Origin: a virus | DNA: 64,000 nt | Strand: one strand, 5' to 3' | Virus record (IMG/VR): IMGVR_UViG_3300042453_004886 | Coordinates: 62,001-126,000 of that record | Shown here: positions 46,557 to 54,500 of the stretch, one piece after another | How the letters are laid out: each line of letters begins with the position of its first letter | How positions within the stretch are numbered: position 1 is the first letter of the stretch | Program-made: the position numbers and the translations under genes | The notes under the pieces: generated by a model | The model's database searches: none | What the model was told of the DNA's origin: nothing | What the model saw: only the letters and a program-made list of their open reading frames with translations

Positions 46557-46632
46557 CCTTTTTGAGAGGGGGCAGGGATGCCCCCTCTTTAAAAAGAGGG
46601 ACCGGTGCGTACTGGATGCATTGGTTTACCCC
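46557..46632 (+). promoter_or_regulatory. Hairpin plus two-box element, copy 6
   Basis: AGAGGGGGC-AGGGAT-GCCCCCTCT hairpin preceded by TTTTTT, then AAAAAGAGGGACC, box A GGTGCGTAC (46604-46612), 12 nt, box B TTTACCCC (46625-46632). It precedes the first microprotein gene. Confidence 0.65.
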
Positions 46633-46672
46633 TTTGTTACGCGGCCATCTCTAAAAGAAAGGAGGTGATTAC

Positions 46673-46801
46673 ATGATGGAGTCGGATTTCCTCCGGGCCG
46701 AAGCGGCCCTCGAGGAGGCGATCCTCCGGGCTGAAGAAGCTGCCGAAACGGCGGCAGCCCGGGAGGAGTGGGCCGCTGCTTTCGCGGCGGTCTGGGGTTA
46801 G
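46673..46801 (+). CDS. Microprotein upstream of polymerase paralog 1, 42 aa
   Basis: ATG at 46673 (a second ATG follows at 46676), TAG at 46799-46801. The product is acidic and Ala/Glu-rich (FLRAEAALEEAILRAEEAAETAAAREEWAAAF), a single helix. GAAAGGAGGTGAT, the complete complement of the 16S tail, lies 2 nt upstream. A clear homolog of 39 aa occurs at 51191 before the second polymerase gene, with the identical run ILRAEEAAETAAAREEW. Conservation across the cassette duplication shows this is a real gene, possibly a polymerase partner. Confidence 0.65.
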   Translation: MMESDFLRAEAALEEAILRAEEAAETAAAREEWAAAFAAVWG

Positions 46802-46817
46802 TTTTTTCGTTTCTTTT

Positions 46818-46936
46818 CCTACTCGGCGCTAGCGCCGCAATGCGATGAGTAGGCTCTTTTTGAGAGGGTAGTAGCTTTAGCTGCTGCCCTCTTTAAAAAG
46901 AGGGACCGGTGCGTACTAGCACTAAAGGTTTCCTCC
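46818..46936 (+). promoter_or_regulatory. Double hairpin block plus two-box element, copy 7
   Basis: Same CCTACTC..GAGTAGG and AGAGGGTAGTAGC..GCTGCTGCCCTCT hairpins as at 44022, then box A GGTGCGTAC (46908-46916), 12 nt, box B TTTCCTCC (46929-46936). No good gene follows directly; the next 60 nt are a hairpin-rich noncoding stretch. Confidence 0.6.
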
Positions 46937-46996
46937 CAGAAACAAAGGAAGATGAGCTCACTCGGTGAGATCTTCCTTGCTGTCAGAGACAGCAAT
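46937..46996 (+). ncRNA. Candidate short structured RNA between two elements
   Basis: Between copies 7 and 8 of the element are two hairpins. In the first, GGAAGAT pairs with ATCTTCC enclosing CTCAC-TCG-GTGAG. The second is TTGCTGTC-AGA-GACAGCAA. A 36-codon frame crosses the region but runs through the next hairpin and lacks a spaced ribosome site. If the flanking boxes are promoter and terminator, the product would be a short RNA of roughly 100 nt. Confidence 0.35.
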
Positions 46997-47073
46997 GTTG
47001 CGTACATAAAAGCGGGGTCTAACCCCTCTTTAAAAAGAGGAATTGGTGCGTACACGCATTAAATGTCTTCCTT
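46997..47073 (+). promoter_or_regulatory. Two overlapping two-box elements, copy 8 and an extra core copy
   Basis: An extra core, GTTGCGTAC (46997-47005), 12 nt, TCTAACCC (47018-47025), is followed at once by GGGGTCTAACCCC hairpin, TTTAAAAAGAGGAATT and box A GGTGCGTAC (47045-47053), 12 nt, box B TCTTCCTT (47066-47073). They precede the leader of the first polymerase paralog. Confidence 0.55.
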
Positions 47074-47104
47074 TTTTCCCCGGATTTTTTATCGCGTAAT
47101 CCGG

Positions 47105-47145
47105 TGATCGCCATATACTTGGCGCCCTTTGCTCGGGGAGAGAGC
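47105..47145 (+). promoter_or_regulatory. Two-hairpin leader of polymerase paralog 1
   Basis: Hairpin 1 is CGCCA-TATACT-TGGCG (47109-47124) and hairpin 2 is GCTC-GGGGAGA-GAGC (47131-47145), about 27 nt before the start codon. The same two hairpins precede paralog 2 with a changed loop in hairpin 1 and compensatory stem change in hairpin 2 (GGTC/GACC). Hairpin 2 displays an SD-like GGGGAG in its loop. This may be a translational control element. Confidence 0.6.
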
Positions 47146-47171
47146 GTTTTCAGCGCATGAGGAGGAAACCA

Positions 47172-50100
47172 ATGCGTATGAACAAATTGGTGAATCAAAA
47201 GCACCAAGCGCTGGCGAAGCTGGCGGTGGAGAGATTCAAGAAAGCACAGGAAGCTCCTGAGGAGAAACCTGAGCCGACTATGGATCTCATCGCTCGGGCG
47301 AACGAGAAGGCTGTTGAATACAGCCGGCTTCGTAAGCTTGCCCTTGAAGTTCTCTCTCATGAGAGCTCTGAAGAGGGCTGTGTCGAATTCGGGATCAAAC
47401 CTGAAGACGACATGGGCGTAATTCGCCGCAAAGTGGTGAACCGTTTCAAAGCGGGTAACCACTCGGTGGTCCGGGGCGAGCTCAAGACGCTGTTCCCTCG
47501 TCACGAGGAGGACATCTACGAGCCCGCCGAGGTCACCAAGCAGGATGTTGCCGACATGGCACTCCTGTTCGGCGCGGAGTGGCCCACCGACGAAGCCTTC
47601 GGCTTGTTCGGTGTTACCTTTGACTGGGACAATGCCGGAAGGCTTGTTGTCAACGGTAAGAAGGCTCTGAGGAACGTCATCGCCGTTTTCGGTGGTGGTA
47701 TGCCTCACGAGCTCTTTCAATATCAGACTGCAGCTCTGGTATTGTTGGCCGCCCAAGGTGCTGCAGCCCAGGAGCGTGAGAGGTTTGCATCAAACGCAAG
47801 CCCTTACCAGGTCCAGAAAGCGCTGACGAAAGCCTTCCAGAAGGTGATCAACAGCGGGCCTGTGAACAAGGGTAGCGAACAACCGGCCTACGGGTTTGTT
47901 GATGCAACCTGTGCGCTCCGACTCAAGGAGATCGTTCGACCGATCGAAGTCCTGCTGGTAGAAGATAGCATCGTCTACCTGGAGCAGATTGATCCCATTC
48001 TTGGCAACAAGATGGTGAAAGAACTGCACCCGGACTACGGTGTGGATATCGAATCGGGTAACTACCGGCCTGCCGGTAAGATGCTCGACGAGAACCACAT
48101 CGCGGTAAGGTCGAGCGATGGGGCCAAAAGTGCCAAGCGCACCCGTATGGCCTCAGGTGAGCAACAGGAACCGGTGAATCCTGTGCTCTCTCGTGTTTCC
48201 TACAGAGGAACTCGAGCAACCGGCTCCCTGATCACCGCGTTCCTTGCGCCGTGTGCAGACCCGTTCTTGGCGGGTGGTCCTGGCGGTAGCCTTGATTTGT
48301 CGGGTGAAACCGGCGTCAAGACCAGCTACTGGGACGACGCGCTGCACAGCGGCACGAGCTTCGATATCCGTTCCGCCGAGGATAGAGAAGCCTTCCTGAA
48401 CACCCTCCCCAGCGATGGGGATGTTCTCGGCGAGACCCTTAGCGTGTTTGGCGCCCCACCTGTCAAGGTGCCTTCAGACGCTAGGGGCGTGGTCACTAAG
48501 GTGACCGCGGCCCCCGATGGAGCCTACCGCAATATGCGGTGGCAGGTGCATAGTCGTTTCAAGGAAACTTCTGTGTTCACCAAGCTCCGCGGATCAATCA
48601 AGACGATGGTCTCTGCAGGCCTAGTTGCGAAGATCCGACTCGGGGAAGGGTCCATCACCCACTTCGACATCCGCAATAGCGGACTTGCCCTGTCGGGGTG
48701 GGAAGGAGAGGATTTGTTCCTCTCAGGAGACGCATTCAAGGGAACCGGGAAAGGCAACAGCCAATTCCGGGTGGAAGTCGCCGTTGAAACGATATGGCAT
48801 TTCCTTCCTTTGGAAGCGGACAGTCTCCTATCCTCTCTGCTCCCGGAGGCGCTCTACAAGGGCGGAATCGTGGAGTATGACGAGGCGTTCGATCTCGACG
48901 GGGCTTACGAGCCTCTGATGAGGGAATTCGAGCGTCGTTTTGCCAAAGTCGCTGACCTTGGTAAGACAGTCGAACTGCCTGAAGTCTGGGACAAGTGGTT
49001 GCTTGAGCATGCCACGAAGGTCGGGCTGAAGGTGGAAGACCTCGTCTGGAGCCCCTTCCAAAAGGAGGGAGTCACTGGCAAGCAGGTGGCTTTCAACATT
49101 GGTAAGGGTATCACGGGGCTCCCAGAGTACCGCGTATTTGTACTTTACGACGATGGCTGCAAGGCTGTTGTGAGGACCACGACTGCGTTTAAAACCGCGA
49201 TGTTGGTCCGTGTAGAGTACGGAAGCGTCAGGAAGGCAGCCAGCAAGGCCCAACTTATGCTCGAAGTCGCTTACGGCGCTAAGGCAATGGGTCTTGACGA
49301 GCTCGCTGAGTTCCTCGAGTACGAGGGGCGTTCCAAAGCGCGTGCGGTGCTCAAGCTCATCCGTTCGGTTGGTCCCAAGGCAGCAATTGCTGAGGGAAGT
49401 CGAGTAATCGATGCCGCCGAAGCAACGGATGAGGACCTGCTTGAGATCGAAACCCTGCTCGAGAGTGATCTCGAAGCATGGCCGGAAGATCTTGTTATCG
49501 AATGCAAGTTCGAGGACAAGAACGGAAAGCTGTGGAGAGTTGTCTTGGCTCACCACTTGGTTTCGGTCATCTCAAAGGAGAACCCCCAGAGAAAGGCAAT
49601 CTCTGGCATTCTCGATGCGATCCTTAACAAAGATCGTACAAGGTTCGAGAATAACATCCGGGTCCTTGAAGGTGGGCTGTCTAACATGGTTTCTTTGGCC
49701 AATAAGAAACTGTGGAAGAAGGTTCACGCAGGTCCAAATGCTGCACACGGTAAGCGGGTCATCGTACTCGCCTCTCACGTGGGCTGCCATGAGGAACTGC
49801 TCGTCAATCCGTTCGGCAAAAATGCTAGACATCTAGCCAAGCAGAACGGTTGCGAGATCAAGGAACTGGATGGGCGGTGGGTAGTCGTCCAGCGAGCTCC
49901 ACAAAGCCTGCCGATTTTGCTGAGAATCGTGTTAACCACGGCTATCGGTAAGAACGTGTTCGGCATGACGGACCTTGCTGCCTCGATCGACAACGGCGAT
50001 CACGATGGAGACACTATCCTCGTGACGGTCATCCCTGACCAAATCGCCGAAGTGACCCTGCAGAAGTACAACGCTCGCAGAAAGTCGCTGTCGATTCACG

Positions 50101-50975
50101 AGGGTACGCACAAGGCGGATCCGTATCACTGGATCGAGCAAAACACGTTTGTGGATGGAAAACACAACGTCTGGGCTCGTCCTTCCGTGGTTACGGTTGA
50201 AAACTTGCGCAAGTACGACGAGGCGGGCATCCGGGCATATACACTTGAAATGCCTTCGGATGCCAACAGGGCACACCTCGCCCTTGCCATCGCTTCGATG
50301 CAGCTTCCCACAGGCTGGGGGGAGTTCAGCATCGAGGAGGCCAACGGCCTGATGTTCAGCGTCTACGAGCCGGAGCTTGGTGGTTTTAACCCCAAGTTCG
50401 CTGCTGCTCATGCCGCAATTGCCAATCTTGGCAATGAACGTCTCAAGGAGTTCCTCCAAGCTACGGATAAGCTCGACCTTCGGGAAGACTTCGCCAAGGC
50501 TTGGCTTCGGTCCGCAGATGCCAAAAGCTGGTGTCAGAAGACCGTGAGTTACGCAAAGTTTAACAGCAATGGAAAGCTTTCCGTATGGAACCTCACCCAG
50601 GCCACGGTCCCTCAGGAGCAGAGGCTCGCAGCCGTACCCAGGTTAGTTGCTTTTGCAATGAAACTCCTGTCAGTTGGGAACGTCAACAACCAGTTGATGC
50701 TCAATCTGGACAAGGTCGTTGTCGAGAGCATGGTCAAGGAGACCAAGGGCGAAAACCGGCGTTACTACCCGGTTCTAGTCAAGGGTAAGCCAGAAGTGGT
50801 CGAGCTGAAAAGCGTGATCAAGAAACTGGCAGCAAAGGGAGTCCCGGGCGCTCAGCGCTTGGAGATCTGGATGGACCACATCCTCCCTGAGTTCTCCAAG
50901 TACCACCCCAAGGAGTACCATGCCGCAATGGCCTTCAACGGGGACTACGATTGTTCCGATTCGGAGGAAGAATAG
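47172..50975 (+). CDS. RNA polymerase beta-prime-like protein, paralog 1 (1267 aa, DHDGD)
   Basis: ATG at 47172 is chosen because GAGGAGG lies 5-11 nt upstream. The region from residue 859 to 955 matches the catalytic core of multisubunit-type RNA polymerase beta-prime in order. GKRVIVLASHVGCHEELLV corresponds to GKRVDYSGRSVI...L.L.QCGLP, VVVQRAPQSLPILLRIVL to LNRAPTLHRLGIQAF, and IDNGDHDGDTILVTV to NADFDGDQMAVHV. D943, D945 and D947 would chelate the catalytic Mg. No separate beta subunit is seen, so it may be a single-chain two-barrel enzyme like phage YonO or P23-45 gp64. A Gly/Lys loop (residues 521-535) is conserved in paralog 2. It probably transcribes from the two-box elements; that is inference. 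Confidence 0.75.
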   Translation: MRMNKLVNQKHQALAKLAVERFKKAQEAPEEKPEPTMDLIARANEKAVEYSRLRKLALEVLSHESSEEGCVEFGIKPEDDMGVIRRKVVNRFKAGNHSVVRGELKTLFPRHEEDIYEPAEVTKQDVADMALLFGAEWPTDEAFGLFGVTFDWDNAGRLVVNGKKALRNVIAVFGGGMPHELFQYQTAALVLLAAQGAAAQERERFASNASPYQVQKALTKAFQKVINSGPVNKGSEQPAYGFVDATCALRLKEIVRPIEVLLVEDSIVYLEQIDPILGNKMVKELHPDYGVDIESGNYRPAGKMLDENHIAVRSSDGAKSAKRTRMASGEQQEPVNPVLSRVSYRGTRATGSLITAFLAPCADPFLAGGPGGSLDLSGETGVKTSYWDDALHSGTSFDIRSAEDREAFLNTLPSDGDVLGETLSVFGAPPVKVPSDARGVVTKVTAAPDGAYRNMRWQVHSRFKETSVFTKLRGSIKTMVSAGLVAKIRLGEGSITHFDIRNSGLALSGWEGEDLFLSGDAFKGTGKGNSQFRVEVAVETIWHFLPLEADSLLSSLLPEALYKGGIVEYDEAFDLDGAYEPLMREFERRFAKVADLGKTVELPEVWDKWLLEHATKVGLKVEDLVWSPFQKEGVTGKQVAFNIGKGITGLPEYRVFVLYDDGCKAVVRTTTAFKTAMLVRVEYGSVRKAASKAQLMLEVAYGAKAMGLDELAEFLEYEGRSKARAVLKLIRSVGPKAAIAEGSRVIDAAEATDEDLLEIETLLESDLEAWPEDLVIECKFEDKNGKLWRVVLAHHLVSVISKENPQRKAISGILDAILNKDRTRFENNIRVLEGGLSNMVSLANKKLWKKVHAGPNAAHGKRVIVLASHVGCHEELLVNPFGKNARHLAKQNGCEIKELDGRWVVVQRAPQSLPILLRIVLTTAIGKNVFGMTDLAASIDNGDHDGDTILVTVIPDQIAEVTLQKYNARRKSLSIHEGTHKADPYHWIEQNTFVDGKHNVWARPSVVTVENLRKYDEAGIRAYTLEMPSDANRAHLALAIASMQLPTGWGEFSIEEANGLMFSVYEPELGGFNPKFAAAHAAIANLGNERLKEFLQATDKLDLREDFAKAWLRSADAKSWCQKTVSYAKFNSNGKLSVWNLTQATVPQEQRLAAVPRLVAFAMKLLSVGNVNNQLMLNLDKVVVESMVKETKGENRRYYPVLVKGKPEVVELKSVIKKLAAKGVPGAQRLEIWMDHILPEFSKYHPKEYHAAMAFNGDYDCSDSEEE

Positions 50976-50988
50976 CAAACTGATCGGG

Positions 50989-51046
50989 AACTTGGCGGCT
51001 TTGTCTTAAGAACGCACAGAAAGTGCAAAAGCAAAGCTGCTAAGTT
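50989..51046 (+). promoter_or_regulatory. Structured 3' UTR of polymerase paralog 1
   Basis: A 15-bp stem (AACTTGGCGGCTTTG with CAAAGCTGCTAAGTT, two G-U pairs) encloses the conserved apical motif GAACGCAC-AGAAA-GTGCAA. The counterpart after paralog 2 has a different stem sequence that still pairs and the same apical motif. This is strong internal evidence for a conserved RNA structure. Confidence 0.6.
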
Positions 51047-51069
51047 ACCTGATCAAGACAACTAAATAA

Positions 51070-51154
51070 CCTTTTTAACAGAGGGGGCTGGTTCATTCCA
51101 GTACCCCTCTTTAAAAAGAGGGACCGGTGCGTCGGTGCGTCCAAGGTGCAACCC
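51070..51154 (+). promoter_or_regulatory. Hairpin plus two-box element, copy 9
   Basis: CTTTTTAACAGAGGGGGCTGG..CCAGTACCCCTCTTTAAAAAG forms the hairpin. Box A GGTGCGTCG (51126-51134), 12 nt, box B TGCAACCC (51147-51154). GGTGCGTC is tandemly repeated here and in copy 10. It precedes the second microprotein. Confidence 0.55.
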
Positions 51155-51190
51155 TTTTGCGGCCACTTAATCACGAAAGGAGGTGATTAC

Positions 51191-51310
51191 ATGATGGAAG
51201 ACTTCCTCGCGGAGGCCATCCTCCGGGCTGAAGAAGCTGCCGAAACGGCAGCAGCCCGGGAGGAGTGGGCAGCTGCTTTTGAAGCCCTGGACCAGTGGGT
51301 CTGGGGCTAG
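51191..51310 (+). CDS. Microprotein upstream of polymerase paralog 2, 39 aa
   Basis: ATG at 51191 to TAG at 51308-51310, preceded by GAAAGGAGGTGAT as in its paralog. The product (MMEDFLAEAILRAEEAAE... ending QWVWG) shares 16 consecutive residues with the 42-aa microprotein at 46673, while the ends differ. It is acidic and helical. Presence before both polymerase genes suggests a conserved partner, antitermination or specificity role, but function is unknown. Confidence 0.65.
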   Translation: MMEDFLAEAILRAEEAAETAAAREEWAAAFEALDQWVWG

Positions 51311-51327
51311 TTTCTTGTTTGTTTTCC

Positions 51328-51449
51328 TTTCCTGCTCGGCGCTAGCGCCGCAATGCGTTGAGTAGGCTCTTTTTGAGAGGGTAGTAGCTTCGGCTGCTGC
51401 CCTCTTTAAAAAGAGGGACCGGTGCGTCGGTGCGTCCAAGGTGCAACCC
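51328..51449 (+). promoter_or_regulatory. Double hairpin block plus two-box element, copy 10
   Basis: Third copy of the CTGCTC/GAGTAGG and AGAGGGTAGTAGC-TTCG-GCTGCTGCCCTCT block. Box A GGTGCGTCG (51421-51429), 12 nt, box B TGCAACCC (51442-51449). It precedes the leader of polymerase paralog 2. Confidence 0.6.
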
Positions 51450-51478
51450 TTTTTGCAGGTTTTTCTCGTGGAACCTGA

Positions 51479-51519
51479 TGATCGCCATACAGCTGGCGCC
51501 TTTTGGTCGGGGAGTGACC
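51479..51519 (+). promoter_or_regulatory. Two-hairpin leader of polymerase paralog 2
   Basis: Hairpin 1 is CGCCA-TACAGC-TGGCG (51483-51498) and hairpin 2 is GGTC-GGGGAGT-GACC (51505-51519). It matches the paralog 1 leader with a compensatory pair change in hairpin 2 and the loop GGGGAG kept. About 30 nt separate it from the start codon. Confidence 0.6.
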
Positions 51520-51548
51520 GCATGCTAGTCGAAAGAAAAGGTAGGACT

Positions 51549-54500
51549 ATGATGTCCGAATACCTGAAGCTTCGCGAATCGGTAGCAAGTGCTCTGTTGG
51601 GTGACACCAACGAGCACGGGCTGCCGCCCGTCGAGGCCGGCTTCGAAGCCTTCAGCAGACAAACTGCTAAGGCGCTGAAATCCTTGGGAATGGCATTCCA
51701 GGGTGCAACCCTTGTGGAAGAAGAGTTTAACAGACTCTTCGGAAACTTGGGCGATCACGGGTGGGAGCTCACCCCCGTGGACCAGATGGACCTTGTTGTC
51801 CTCTCGGTTATGCTGGGAGCGCAATTCCAGGGATGGGAGACAATTTCCTTTGATAAGGAGATTCTCTCGTTCGATCAGGCTGGCAACCTGGTCGTCGGTG
51901 GCCGCAAGGCTATCGGCCCCGTGCTGCTCGTGCAGAGCGTCAGGGATCTTGGGAATCCCGTCGTCGTAAATACGGCGGTGCTTTCCAAGTACCAGGCCGC
52001 GGCCTACGTCATGCTTCTCGGAGCACGTCGTGGCCTGAGTTCCGCCTTGAAGGCGTGCGACCGGTTCCTCATCGATCCCGAACAGGGGTTCATCGATGCG
52101 GATCGGAAAAGACTCCTTGACGGGAGTCTCCGCGTCGTCGAGGTAGAGCTCCTTGGCAATCTGCTGGAGCCCGTCGAAAAGACCGACCGTCTGCTCGTGA
52201 ACTCGGTGGTTCGGGAACTGCTTCCCAACTACCGCGTTCGCGCCTCAAAGGACAGCTACGCCCCATTCGGAAAGCTGGCCCCGGTACCTGGTTTCCTCGA
52301 CGTTCCAACCGTCGACGAGGCCAAAGGCGTGAAGCGGGCGGATGCCGCAGATGTCACTCAGTGCAGACCGGTTAACCCCGAGCTCTGCGCTCTGTCGTAT
52401 CAAGGCACGCGGGGCACAGGCGTTCTCTTGGACGTCTTGCTCGCCCCGTGCGGTCTCGCGACACTCACCGGGTTCGGAGACGGAACCGCTGCAGTGCTCT
52501 CCCGAGAATTCGGGGACAAGGCAGCCTTCCATGATCCGTTCGTGGTGAGGGCCACCAGTTTCGCGGTCAAGAGCCAGGAGGACTGCGAAAAGTTCATGGC
52601 GACTATTCCCAAGGTAGGGGAAGAACTCGTCGGCAGCAAGTTGAGCGTGCACGGTGCGCCAACGAAACTGTTGCCCCTTGGCAAGAAGCTCGTCACCGGG
52701 GTCTCCCAAGCCACGGAAGACCCCACGTATGGCAACATACGCTGGGAAGTGAGGGGCGAGGCAATCGACCGTAGCGGAGATGGTAAGCTCCGCGGGCTTC
52801 TCAAAGCCATGACGGTGTTCCCAGCCGTCAAGATCCACCACGGGCATGGCTTCCCGTGGAAGGAACTTACCAGGAACGAACTCGTCATCGCCCTTCCGGG
52901 CAATGTTAGGACGAAGTTTGACCTCCTAGCCGGGATGGCGTGCTGGAAAGGCAGCGGAAAAGGCTCGGGTAAAAACCGGGTCGAGACCGCCGTCCAGACC
53001 TTCAAGCGGCACCTTACCCATGATGAGTTCGAAACTCACATGGGGGAGGTACTCCCCGCTGAGGGCTTCGACGCCGATGGCACCCCACGCTACGACGAGA
53101 CCGTAGACGTGGGTGGAGGATACTCACAGCTGGTCCAGTCTTTCGAGGAGCACTATGCTGTTCCTCTTAGGATTGGCCGTCTCATCGCCAAGGACCTGTG
53201 GTCCAGGCTTCTGGATGCTTACCTCAGACAACTGGGTAAGCGGAAAGCAGACCTGGAGTGGGAGCCCACCCCGATTGGTGGCCAGGCAGCCAGCTTGGAA
53301 ATCATGAAGGGAATCACGGGCAAACCGGAGGTGCTTACGTTCGTCGTCCTTGACGATGGGCGGACAGCGCTTGTGCAGCAGACAACTGCATTCACCACAG
53401 CCATGGTGCTGAAGGTGGAGCACACGTCTGTTGCCCGGAGCGTGTCGATCGCGCACATGATGCTGGACGCTGCCATAGCGTTCAAGGCACTTGGGCACGA
53501 GAAGACCGCTCGTTACCTTGAAGAACAGTCCAGGACCCCTGCAAAGGGTGTCGAGCGGCTGTTTGACTTGGTAAACGGGCACATCCCGGTCAGCCACAGG
53601 ACCGTCGGTCTCCACCCCGGCAAAAGCCGGCTGCTCCCCGAGGGAACCGCCATGCTCAAGGCCATTATCGAGAGCGATCTCGAGACCTGGCCTGCTGATC
53701 TCTGCCTCAGTGCAGGGCTCAACGAGCAGGAGTTCTGCGTCGACAGGACCGTTCTGGCAACCATGCACGCGGAATCGCCGCAGCGGGGTGCCGTGAAGGG
53801 GCTGATCGAAGCAGCTCTTGGCGGGGATCTCACCCGGTTCCAGAACAATTTCCGGACGCTTCGCGCCGCTTTGCACAAGATGCTCAGCGCCGCGAACAAG
53901 GGTTTCTTCAAGAAGCTCATGTCTGGACCGCGAGGCTCCCATGCCAAGCGTGTCCCGATCACCTCGTCCGGTGCTGCTCATGATGAACTTCAGATCCACC
54001 CAAAAGGGCAGGTCTGGAGGAATTTGGAAACCATCTTGGGAGAGAAGATGGTGGACGGGCAGTATGTCCTGCTTCTCCGGGCGCCGATGAAGACCCCGAG
54101 CTTGCTCAGGGTCAAGTCGTCGTTCTCCGTAGGGGTGAACAAGTTCGCCGTCTCCGAGAAAACCGCGTCGTCGTCACGAGGTGATTTCGATGGAGAAGGC
54201 GTCGTAGTCGTCCCGCTGTCCCAAGAGGCCGTCGAGGAGCTTCTGAGCGCTAACTACAGCGCTTGGGAGCTCAGCTTGAAAGCTCACTCGATCAAGACGG
54301 GAGGCGAATTCCACTGGGAAGACGCCAACCTGCTGATCGATGGAAAGCACAACGTTTGGGGTAAAGCCAAGCGTGTGTCGATCCAGAGCTCGATCGCGCT
54401 CGATGAGGGAACCATCCGGGCCTACCGCATGGAAATGCCCGGCGACGCCAACAAGGCCACCATGGCCCTCATGTTGGCTGCAATGGGCAAGTACCAGCTG

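Noticed and set aside
46952-47062. 36-aa open frame between elements 7 and 8
   Set aside because: AAAGGAAG is too close to the ATG and the frame reads through a conserved hairpin and box A.
51474-51536. Hammerhead ribozyme (CTGATGA ... CGAAAG) in the leader of polymerase paralog 2
   Set aside because: The two core pieces are present, but the sequence between them forms two other hairpins rather than stem II, no stem I/III pairing is seen, and the paralogous leader lacks CTGATGA.
51441-51548. N-terminal extension of polymerase paralog 2 to 51441
   Set aside because: It would translate through box B and the covarying leader hairpins, and no ribosome site precedes it.
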